From assembly GCA_964554715.1 (NCBI GenBank), contig CAZKPU010000095.1, forward strand, positions 1 to 8,806: 8,806 nucleotides of DNA, read 5' to 3'. Each line of letters opens with the position of its first letter. The stretch's first letter is position 1. The notes beneath the pieces were generated by a model, which was not told the origin of the DNA, searched no databases, and was given only the letters and a program-made list of their open reading frames with translations. This document shows positions 1-4,663 of this stretch, piece by piece. Source of the stretch: RXOA01 sp964554715. GTDB taxonomy: Bacteria; Bipolaricaulota; Bipolaricaulia; UBA7950; UBA9294. The position numbers were made by a program, and so were the translations under genes.

Positions 1-8
1 GACTTGGA

Positions 9-53
9 TGGTACGCCCAGCAGGAGTCGAACCCGCAACCTTCTGATCCGTAG
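9..53 (-). tRNA. 3' half of a tRNA-Arg (ACG) gene; attachment-site remnant
   Basis: Read on the minus strand, this is the 3' half of a tRNA: anticodon loop CTACGGA (53-47), 3' anticodon stem TCAGA (46-42), variable loop AGGTT (41-37), T stem GCGGG with canonical loop TTCGACT and CCTGC (36-20), 3' acceptor strand TGGGCGT (19-13), discriminator A and encoded CCA (11-9). The loop gives anticodon ACG, so Arg. Upstream on the minus strand the expected 5' anticodon stem TCTGA is replaced by TAAGA, and no D arm or 5' acceptor strand follows. It is therefore not a functional tRNA gene but the duplicated 3' segment that tyrosine integrases leave when inserting at an anticodon loop. The integrase gene close by supports this. 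Confidence 0.85.
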
Positions 54-55
54 TC

Positions 56-124
56 TTACGGCATGACTTCCCTCAAGATACTCCACGATCCCTATAGTCT
101 ATATTTTACATTGACATGCCGTAA
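56..124. repeat. 10-bp inverted repeat between att site and integrase
   Basis: TTACGGCATG (56-65) and CATGCCGTAA (115-124) are perfect inverted copies separated by 49 bases. The left arm starts just inside the tRNA fragment and the right arm overlaps the predicted integrase promoter. Such paired short sites beside a core site suit arm-type integrase or excisionase binding, but this role is inferred from position only. Confidence 0.45.
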
Positions 125-139
125 AGATTCTGCTACGGT
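111..139 (+). promoter_or_regulatory. predicted sigma-70 promoter of the integrase gene
   Basis: A perfect -35 hexamer TTGACA (111-116) is followed after 17 bases by TACGGT (134-139), which keeps the key T, A and final T of the -10 box and is preceded by an extended -10 TG (131-132). Transcription would begin near 146 and read into the integrase gene at 240. The -35 overlaps one arm of the 56-124 inverted repeat, and the start region overlaps the 136-157 palindrome, so occlusion by integrase or a repressor is plausible. Confidence 0.5.
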
Positions 140-157
140 GATCCCGTGAAATCACCG
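136..157. promoter_or_regulatory. candidate operator: 7-bp inverted repeat at the integrase promoter
   Basis: CGGTGAT (136-142) and ATCACCG (151-157) form a perfect inverted repeat with an 8-base spacer. It covers the end of the predicted -10 box and the start point. This is the geometry of a dimeric repressor operator; the small ORF at 1620 or the AlpA-like protein would be the local candidates to bind it. It could also be a weak hairpin at the 5' end of the transcript. Confidence 0.4.
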
Positions 158-239
158 ATAATCCCTGCACAACATAGTCCCCACATAATCCTGAGCCGAT
201 ATTGCGCCCACCAACAGGAGCCGAAACGGGAGGCGAGCC

Positions 240-1535
240 GTGAAGAAGAAGCACACAATCCGATTCACCAAGGACGTGATCGAGGCCCTTCCAAATGCAG
301 AGCCCGGCAAGCGACCGATCTACTATCACAAGAAGATCAACGGCCTGGGCGTGCGCGNNNNNNNNNNCTCCTGCAACCTGCTCGACCGCCCGCTGTTCTA
401 CAACGGTCTGGGCGTGCGCGTCACGGACGCCGGGGTCAAAACCTTCGTGTTCTACCGCTGGGTGAACTCCCGCCCCTCCATCGCCAAGCTCGGGCGATTC
501 CCGGACATGAAGATTGCCGAGGCCGTGAAGAAGGCGGAGACGTACGCCGGAACTGTGGCAGGCGGAGGCGACCCTTCCGCAGACGAGCGCGATCGGCGCA
601 ACGTCCCTTCGCTGGCCGACTTCTTCCAGGAGTATATGGACCGGCACGCCAAGCCGAAGAAGAAGTCCTGGCGCAACGACCTTCACCTATTCAAGAAGCA
701 CCTGACCGGCTGGCACACCCGCAAGCTGTCCACCATCAAGCGCAACGACGTGCAACGGCTCCACTCGGAGATCGGCAAGAAGTCCGGCCCCTACGCGGCC
801 AACCGCGTCCTGGCCCTGCTGCGGACCATCTACAACAAGGCCGAAGCATGGGGTGACTACCAGGGCGACAACCCGGCAACCGGAGTCGAGAAGTTCCGCG
901 AGAAGTCCCGGAGCCGCAGACTGCGCGACGATGAGCGCCCGGCCTTCTTCAAGGCGCTGGCCCAAGAGCCCAACACAACGGCACGTGACTTCTTCTATCT
1001 CTGCCTGCTGACTGGAGCACGGAAGGCTAACGTCCTGGCAATGCGCTGGGACGAACTGGCCCTGGACAGCGAGACGCCCGCCTGGACGATCCCCGAAACC
1101 AAGGGCGGGAACACGCAGACGGTCCCGCTCGACAAGCGCGCGGTGGAGATCCTTCGGGAGCGGCAAAGCGCGACGGACAGCCCGTGGGTGTTCCCCACGC
1201 GCGACACGACATCTGGAAGGCGAAGCGCATCGGGCCACATGACAGAGCCCAAGTTTGCGTGGAAGCGGATCCTGGCGCGGGCGGGAATCGAGGGCCTGCG
1301 GATCCACGATCTGCGGCGGACGATGGGGAGCATGATGGCCGAGCTAGGGACCAGCCCGGCGATCATCAAGGACGCCCTTGGACACGCCAACATCAACACG
1401 ACGATGATCTATGCCCGGCTGTCCCAGGATCCCGTGCGCCGGTCCATGGCAGACGCCGCCAACGCCCTGTTTAAGAGCGCGGAGGACGGAGACGACGACG
1501 GGGCCGAGATCGTCCCCATGCCCAAGTCAAGCTGA
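240..1535 (+). CDS. int: tyrosine recombinase (phage/P4-type integrase), DUF4102 arm domain
   Basis: Site-specific DNA integrase; by family knowledge it joins attP to the tRNA attB through a covalent Tyr-DNA intermediate. As written it has 431 residues: an N-terminal arm-binding domain (GLGVRVTDAGVKTFVFYRW type, to about residue 125), a SAM-like core-binding domain (about 128-225) and the catalytic domain. All active-site positions are visible: R261 in TGAR, K288 in ETKGG, H356 and R359 in HDLRR, H382 in LGHAN, and nucleophile Y391 in MIYARL. It starts at GTG 240 with GGGAGG six bases upstream. It reads inward from the partial tRNA-Arg, the normal arrangement for a tRNA-targeting island. Ten Ns at codons 40-43 and a repeated GLGVR motif make residues about 40-60 unreliable; without that 63-base segment the protein would have 410 residues. 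Confidence 0.95.
   Translation: MKKKHTIRFTKDVIEALPNAEPGKRPIYYHKKINGLGVRXXXXSCNLLDRPLFYNGLGVRVTDAGVKTFVFYRWVNSRPSIAKLGRFPDMKIAEAVKKAETYAGTVAGGGDPSADERDRRNVPSLADFFQEYMDRHAKPKKKSWRNDLHLFKKHLTGWHTRKLSTIKRNDVQRLHSEIGKKSGPYAANRVLALLRTIYNKAEAWGDYQGDNPATGVEKFREKSRSRRLRDDERPAFFKALAQEPNTTARDFFYLCLLTGARKANVLAMRWDELALDSETPAWTIPETKGGNTQTVPLDKRAVEILRERQSATDSPWVFPTRDTTSGRRSASGHMTEPKFAWKRILARAGIEGLRIHDLRRTMGSMMAELGTSPAIIKDALGHANINTTMIYARLSQDPVRRSMADAANALFKSAEDGDDDGAEIVPMPKSS
358..367. other. assembly gap (10 N) with a duplicated flank inside the integrase gene
   Basis: Bases 358-367 are N. The sequence before the gap ends in CTGGGCGTGCGCG (345-357), and the same 13 bases recur at 408-420, 63 bases later. 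The two flanks encode alternative versions of the same N-terminal motif (KKINGLGVR and LFYNGLGVR). The likeliest reading is two contig ends from related strains placed side by side by a scaffolder rather than merged. The extra 63 bases keep the frame, so the gene still reads through. Confidence 0.85.
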
Positions 1536-1574
1536 CCAGACGCGGCCCACGGACTGTCCCGCCGGGCCTCTACT

Positions 1575-1590
1575 GTCACGAATGCGTGAC
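1575..1590. promoter_or_regulatory. candidate operator GTCACG-AATG-CGTGAC
   Basis: A perfect 6-bp inverted repeat with a 4-base centre lies between the integrase stop and the next gene, ending 14 bases before its Shine-Dalgarno sequence GGAGGG (1605-1610). Its symmetry suits a dimeric regulator, possibly the product of the gene at 1620. No clear promoter was seen around it, so it could equally be a small hairpin in a transcript running through from the integrase gene. Confidence 0.35.
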
Positions 1591-1619
1591 GCCACCATAG
1601 ACACGGAGGGAATATCGAC

Positions 1620-1943
1620 ATGCAGGTATTAGACGACTACTGCAAGGAAAATCGTGTCGGGCGCGCACCGCTCAACGCCGCAGCCTACTTCGGCGGGTTG
1701 ACCGGAATCCCCGTCGGCCGGATGGAGCTCGCCCTGGCGGGCCGCATCGAACTGAGGGTGAAGGAGTATCGCGAGCTTGCGAAGGCGCTGGAATTCGGCG
1801 GTCACCCGGTCAACTGGTGGGAGCTCGTCGACGGCCTGCCTGATTTCGGGCGGCGCGTTGCCCGCCAGTCTGGCCAAGACTTCTTCTGGCGCCCTTGGCA
1901 CCCCACCGTCGCGGCTTGCACCACGGAGCGCCCCGCCCGCTAG
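1620..1943 (+). CDS. hypothetical protein, possible degenerate Cro/XRE-like fold
   Basis: 107-residue protein that I do not recognise. It starts at ATG 1620 with GGAGGG nine bases upstream. Residues about 14-56 are predicted helical, with an A-A-x-F-G-G-L-T-G-I-P segment followed by a GRIELRVKEYRELAKALEF stretch, resembling in outline the helix 2-3-4 region of small Cro/XRE repressors, without a diagnostic match. The tail from about residue 80 is rich in Arg, Trp and Pro and may be disordered. It lies 84 bases downstream of the integrase gene on the same strand, behind a 16-bp palindrome, which suits a regulator gene. Good RBS and position favour a real gene; function is inference. Confidence 0.55.
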   Translation: MQVLDDYCKENRVGRAPLNAAAYFGGLTGIPVGRMELALAGRIELRVKEYRELAKALEFGGHPVNWWELVDGLPDFGRRVARQSGQDFFWRPWHPTVAACTTERPAR

Positions 1944-1956
1944 AACGCGCAGACTG

Positions 1957-1990
1957 CGGCCCGTCGGCGAGTGCCCCTCCCGGCGGGCTG
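1957..1990. terminator. strong hairpin after the 1620 gene, possible terminator without U-tract
   Basis: CGGCCCGTCGG (1957-1967) pairs with CCGGCGGGCTG (1980-1990) over 11 pairs, two of them G-U, around a 12-base loop. It starts 13 bases after the stop codon at 1943. No run of T follows, so a classical intrinsic terminator is not supported; it may stop or pause RNA polymerase with help, or protect the 3' end. Confidence 0.35.
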
Positions 1991-2213
1991 CTGTTCCCTG
2001 CTGACCGAAACCCCACCACATTCAGCCCAGGGCCGCCCAAGGACATCGTGGCAACAGGCCCTGAGGCGGCGTAGAATCGCCGTGCGGCGCGTGAAAGCCC
2101 GGCCCCCGCCCTATCCCCTCCGCTTCCCCTCGCGCGCTCAAACGCGGCTCTCCGCGCCCGGCCGCCTCGCCGGAAGGCCAGGATCCACCGTGGCGAAGAA
2201 AATCTTCAATCTG

Positions 2214-2236
2214 GATAGCATCCATAAACCGCTATC
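2214..2236. promoter_or_regulatory. candidate regulator site GATAGC-N11-GCTATC
   Basis: A perfect 6-bp inverted repeat, GATAGC (2214-2219) and GCTATC (2231-2236), is followed by a further GATAG half-site at 2246-2250. The group lies about 45-80 bases upstream of the -35 box at 2294, a usual distance for an activator or an upstream repressor site. The ligand is unknown. Confidence 0.3.
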
Positions 2237-2275
2237 TTCCAACATGATAGTCAAAACACCGCCCGGGGCCGCAAT

Positions 2276-2289
2276 AAATCTCAAGATTT
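2276..2289. promoter_or_regulatory. candidate operator AAATCT-CA-AGATTT
   Basis: A 14-base palindrome of two 6-bp arms and a 2-base centre ends four bases before the TTGACA box at 2294. A protein bound here would touch RNA polymerase at the promoter. It is AT-rich against a GC-rich background, which makes chance less likely, but the binder is unknown. Confidence 0.4.
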
Positions 2290-2293
2290 CCAC

Positions 2294-2322
2294 TTGACAA
2301 ATCAGAGCTTGTGCAGTACATT
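2294..2322 (+). promoter_or_regulatory. strong sigma-70 promoter for the AlpA-like gene and probably the genes behind it
   Basis: Perfect -35 TTGACA (2294-2299), 17-base spacer, then -10 TACATT (2317-2322), four of six matches including the conserved T, A and last T. The start point would fall near 2329, giving a leader of about 155 bases before ATG 2484. This is the best promoter match in the window. The three Rep-like and Cys-rich genes downstream to 4533 may share it, as the gap at 2709-2808 has no obvious promoter. Confidence 0.65.
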
Positions 2323-2328
2323 AAGATC

Positions 2329-2483
2329 CTCGTGGAAACGGGCGGTCATTAGATTGTAGAGAGGGACCGTCTCCTGCCTTGCTCGCTTCCTCCGTGCGCA
2401 CAGCGCAACCTCACCCGCGCAGCTAATTTGCTGCGGCACATCACGTTGCGCCCCGCCGGGGCGCTTAAACGGAAGGATCGACG
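2329..2483 (+). promoter_or_regulatory. long structured 5' leader with two hairpins
   Basis: The untranslated leader contains hairpin CGCAGC-TAATTT-GCTGCG (2418-2435) and a stronger one, GCGCCCC-GCC-GGGGCGC (2448-2464), seven G-C pairs, ending six bases before the Shine-Dalgarno GGAAGGA (2471-2477). Only two T follow the second stem, so it is a poor intrinsic terminator; it more likely affects ribosome access or RNA stability. I do not recognise a known riboswitch class. Confidence 0.4.
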
Positions 2484-2708
2484 ATGCAGAACAAGGACGT
2501 TTGCCAGAACAACATTCCCTCCACCATCCTGACGACTGCGGAGGCTGCCGACTATCTGCGCGTCTCTCGTTTGACGCTGCGGAACTGGCGCAGCACGCGC
2601 GCTGTCAGCCTCCCCTACTTGAAAGTTGGCAGGGCCGTTCGCTACCGCCTGGCCGACCTTCAGAGCTTCCTCGAAGCGAACCTCCGTGGAGGTGATTGCG
2701 CTGCTTGA
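2484..2708 (+). CDS. AlpA/excisionase-type helix-turn-helix DNA-binding protein
   Basis: 74-residue protein of the HTH_17/AlpA-excisionase superfamily (MerR-like winged helix). Residues 15-66 fit the domain: ILTTAEAADYLRVS forms the first helices, RLTLRNWR (29-36) is the recognition helix, and PYLKVGRAVRYRLADLQSFLEAN gives the wing with the family's typical VGRxVRYRxxDLxxFL pattern. ATG 2484 has GGAAGGA six bases upstream. Members bind short DNA repeats at attachment sites as directionality factors, or activate the integrase or satellite operon. With an integrase and an att site in the same element, either role fits; which one cannot be told from sequence. The N-terminal 14 residues and last 8 are outside the domain. 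Confidence 0.88.
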   Translation: MQNKDVCQNNIPSTILTTAEAADYLRVSRLTLRNWRSTRAVSLPYLKVGRAVRYRLADLQSFLEANLRGGDCAA

Positions 2709-2735
2709 CGCCTTCTCTGTTCTTGGGATTGGTCG

Positions 2736-2769
2736 GCCGATCGCGGCGCATCTTCAGTAGCCGATCGGC
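2736..2769. repeat. repeated GCCGATCG motif, inverted and direct, before the Rep-like genes
   Basis: GCCGATCG occurs at 2736-2743 and 2760-2767, spaced 24 bases, and because the second copy sits in the palindrome GCCGATCGGC (2760-2769) the two also form an 8-bp inverted repeat with an 18-base loop. The stem is followed by AAAATATTC. Position between regulator and Rep-like genes would suit an operator or a small iteron-type initiator site. It is not followed by a T-run and so is not an intrinsic terminator. Confidence 0.4.
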
Positions 2770-2808
2770 AAAATATTCAACCACAAGGGAGGGCTATGAG
2801 GATTTGTG

Positions 2809-3138
2809 ATGATCAAAGAACAACGATGGTCGCGGCTTTATCGCGACGTGTTGGAGTGCGAAGACCTAGTCTTGCACGATGAAGAGACCCAACTCGATTA
2901 CTTTCGATTTCTCGCGCTTCAGGCGAGCGGAGATTTCTCAACTGATTCCCCCTATCTAATGGCGTGGCGGCTCCGATGCCCGGATCACGATGGGATAGTA
3001 CGCATATGCAGGTCGATCAAGGATCTTGAGTCCGTGGGGCTGATCGTCGACGGCCAGGTGGTCGATCCCCACGGGCGCCAAGTGTCGAGCGCAACAAAGC
3101 GGGCCGGCGGCAAGAAGGGGGGCGGCGATGCAGCGTGA
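2809..3138 (+). CDS. small protein resembling the winged-helix head of a phage replication initiator
   Basis: 109-residue protein of unassigned family. Start chosen at ATG 2809, with GAGGA six bases upstream; GTG 2806 is possible but too close to it. The segment from RWSRLYRDVLECEDLVLHDEETQLDYF (6-32) to the IKDLESVGLI helix (70-79) has the layout of the N-terminal domain of phage replication or replisome-organiser proteins: an opening W-x-R-x-Y segment, a Leu-rich helix, then a final helix ending in a GLI turn and short wing. It also resembles residues about 17-100 of the next gene. The Lys/Gly-rich tail (94-109) is probably flexible. Its end overlaps the next start by 11 bases, suggesting translational coupling. 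A partner or regulator of the larger protein is the simplest inference. Confidence 0.6.
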   Translation: MIKEQRWSRLYRDVLECEDLVLHDEETQLDYFRFLALQASGDFSTDSPYLMAWRLRCPDHDGIVRICRSIKDLESVGLIVDGQVVDPHGRQVSSATKRAGGKKGGGDAA

Positions 3139-4222
3139 CGTCACGCCTAAGAGCGATCGCGAGATCATCCCCCTGCCCTGGTTCCGCGTCTACGTTGCCG
3201 ACGTCCTTCACGAGCGCTGGTTTTCGGACCTGACCGACGACCAACGGCTGTGCTGGTTCTACGCCAACGCCCTAGCCCGCGACGGGCGCACGGCGGGCAA
3301 GGACAAGGAGACAGCCCTTCGCGACCTGGCCCACTTCACACACCGGGATGCGGACTATCTGCGGGGGCACTTCGACCAACTCGTGGACCTGGGACTCCTA
3401 GACGATGGAGACTACCGCCCATCGAACTGGGACACGCAGCAGAGCGACCACGACTGTTCAACGGGGCGGTCGCGGGAATCTCGGGCCCGCAAGCGAGCCG
3501 CGAAGGCAGGGGCGGGGCCCAGTGCCGAAGTGCAACGTTGCAGAGAAGAAGAGACTAGAGCAGATGGAGAGGCAGAAGGAGACTCAGACGAGATAAAAAA
3601 AAGAGAAGACGCTTCCTGCTTTTGGATAGCATCGAGCATTGAAGCTGATGACATACCTGAGCGGCAACGTAGCCTATTCCACGATATTGCCGATGAGCGA
3701 GGAGTCACGCCTGAAGAGATTGCTGGTGAGATGGGCTTCGATAAGGTCAGCAGCAGCAATATTGCTGACGTGATCCGCCACCTCCAAGGCCTGCCGAGAG
3801 TGACCGTCGAGGCGAGGTTCACTACAATGGCCCGGCGGTTGATCGCGGCCACGTTCCTTTCTTCATCGGCAACACCTAGCAGAGCCCGCCTTGCCGGGCA
3901 GACGATCTACACCGCCCTTCGAGACTTGCACATGAGCCCAGAACACGGAGGCCTCCCGGCCGCCGACCTTTGCTTCACGGCCGCCACCGGAGCCCTCCGG
4001 GAGGCAGTAGAGGACGCCACAGGAGACGCTTCACTGGCTGATGAGCACTGGCCGTCAAGCTGGCAGGGCGAACCCCTGGGAGAACACCTCGCGCACCTAG
4101 CAGAGGCCGTGAACCAGCATGGGGGACGAACCGCCCCGCCCTCTATGCATGTCATCCATGGCGGACCTACGGCCTCGGAAGAGACCGCGCCCCTGCGGGC
4201 TGTTGGGGGTGATCGACGATGA
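3128..4222 (+). CDS. replication-initiator-like protein with N-terminal winged helix
   Basis: 364-residue protein; start ATG 3128 sits behind a G-rich Shine-Dalgarno (3116-3125) inside the preceding gene. Residues 16-100 (LPWFRVYVADVLHERWFSDLTDDQRLCWFYANALARDG to FDQLVDLGLLDDGDYRPSNW) match in outline the winged-helix domain at the head of many phage replication proteins, where it binds origin DNA. Residues 104-160 are a charged, probably disordered linker. Residues 162-255 form a predicted helical domain with an RQRSLFHDIADERGVTPEEIA segment; the rest is Ala/Gly-rich. I see no Walker A, primase or relaxase motif, so helicase activity is not supported. An A8 run (3595-3602) lies at the linker/C-domain boundary. 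The next gene overlaps by ATGA. Role in element replication is inferred. Confidence 0.65.
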   Translation: MQRDVTPKSDREIIPLPWFRVYVADVLHERWFSDLTDDQRLCWFYANALARDGRTAGKDKETALRDLAHFTHRDADYLRGHFDQLVDLGLLDDGDYRPSNWDTQQSDHDCSTGRSRESRARKRAAKAGAGPSAEVQRCREEETRADGEAEGDSDEIKKREDASCFWIASSIEADDIPERQRSLFHDIADERGVTPEEIAGEMGFDKVSSSNIADVIRHLQGLPRVTVEARFTTMARRLIAATFLSSSATPSRARLAGQTIYTALRDLHMSPEHGGLPAADLCFTAATGALREAVEDATGDASLADEHWPSSWQGEPLGEHLAHLAEAVNQHGGRTAPPSMHVIHGGPTASEETAPLRAVGGDRR

Positions 4223-4533
4223 CCGAGCGAGGACAAAAGCCGATCTCCCGCGCCGAATTTGACCAGCGGCGTCAGGAAGACATCGACGACAAGTTGAAGA
4301 ACATGCCCGAGTGGGCCCGTGCGGGTTACCTGGAGGCGATCGAGTCCGGCCCTCGCGGGAAAGCGATCCGGGCTCATTGCCTTGCGTGCGTGGGCTGGAA
4401 CAGTACGGAAGTCCGCCTGTGCACGGACTACGGCTGTCCGTTCTACCGCTACCGCATGGGCCAGGAATCGAAGTGGCTTTGCGGCGTGGTCGAAGACGGG
4501 GCGGCCGAGCTGGGCGCGCAGGTCAACGAGTAG
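4219..4533 (+). CDS. four-cysteine CxxC phage-type protein, probable zinc binder
   Basis: 104-residue protein with start codon overlapping the previous stop (ATGA), hence probably coupled to it. Residues 1-48 are charged and helical; the core at 49-80 reads KAIRAHCLACVGW to CTDYGCPFYRYR, with C54, C57, C68 and C73 as a likely treble-cleft or ribbon zinc site and C88 extra. The pattern K-A-I-R-A-x-C-x-x-C, then E-V-R-x-C, then C-P-x-Y/W-x-Y-R is common in short uncharacterised proteins of phages and integrated elements. Its biochemical function is not established; nucleic-acid binding is a reasonable guess. Placement directly behind the Rep-like gene suggests work in replication or early control. 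Confidence 0.75.
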   Translation: MTERGQKPISRAEFDQRRQEDIDDKLKNMPEWARAGYLEAIESGPRGKAIRAHCLACVGWNSTEVRLCTDYGCPFYRYRMGQESKWLCGVVEDGAAELGAQVNE

Positions 4534-4599
4534 GGCCGAATCACAGACGGAGAAGGCGCCAGCCCGAAGGGGCGTGCGCCCTGGAAATAGAACCGCGGG

Positions 4600-4654
4600 C
4601 CGTTGCTGTGTTAGGCCGCGCGGCGGCGGACACAGCGCCCGCAAGCAGCAACGG
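4600..4654 (+). promoter_or_regulatory. leader with two competing stems over the ribosome binding site of the beta-helix gene
   Basis: CCGTTGCT (4600-4607) is perfectly complementary to AGCAACGG (4647-4654), whose last GG begins the Shine-Dalgarno GGAGAGAG. GCTGTGT (4605-4611) is instead perfectly complementary to ACACAGC (4630-4636). Because the two share bases 4605-4607, only one can form fully. The first would partly hide the ribosome binding site, the second would leave it free. No known riboswitch class is recognised. Confidence 0.35.
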
Positions 4655-4663
4655 AGAGAGAGA

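Larger units (their letters stand above)
1944..2293. other. non-coding region upstream of the regulator promoter
   Basis: I see no credible gene here: the ORFs present have poor composition and no convincing ribosome binding site. The first part is very GC-rich and holds the 1957-1990 hairpin. From about 2200 the sequence becomes AT-rich and carries two palindromic candidate protein-binding sites (2214-2236 and 2276-2289) leading to the promoter at 2294. It is best read as the control region of the downstream regulator and replication genes. Confidence 0.6.

Noticed and set aside
9..110. Complete tRNA-Arg gene, possibly with an intron
   Set aside because: No D arm or 5' acceptor strand (ACGCCCA) occurs on the minus strand in the bases that follow, and the 5' anticodon stem is mismatched.
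146..856. Long ORF in another frame over the integrase, and antisense ORFs over it
   Set aside because: Arg/Pro/Gln-rich shadow translations of a GC-rich gene whose true frame carries all catalytic residues.
1971..2297. 108-codon ORF upstream of the AlpA-like promoter
   Set aside because: Arg/Pro/Ser-rich, no ribosome binding site, and it runs through a hairpin and the regulator palindromes up to the -35 box.
2796..2882. 28-codon ORF with ATG 2796 behind AAGGGAGGG
   Set aside because: The Shine-Dalgarno is strong but only two bases from ATG, and the ORF overlaps the better-supported gene at 2809. A leader peptide is possible, but I cannot support it.
4319..4663. In-frame upstream extension of the beta-helix gene (681 residues)
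   Set aside because: It overlaps the Cys-rich gene in another frame, is Arg/Pro-rich, and ends directly before a clear Shine-Dalgarno and a textbook signal peptide at 4664.
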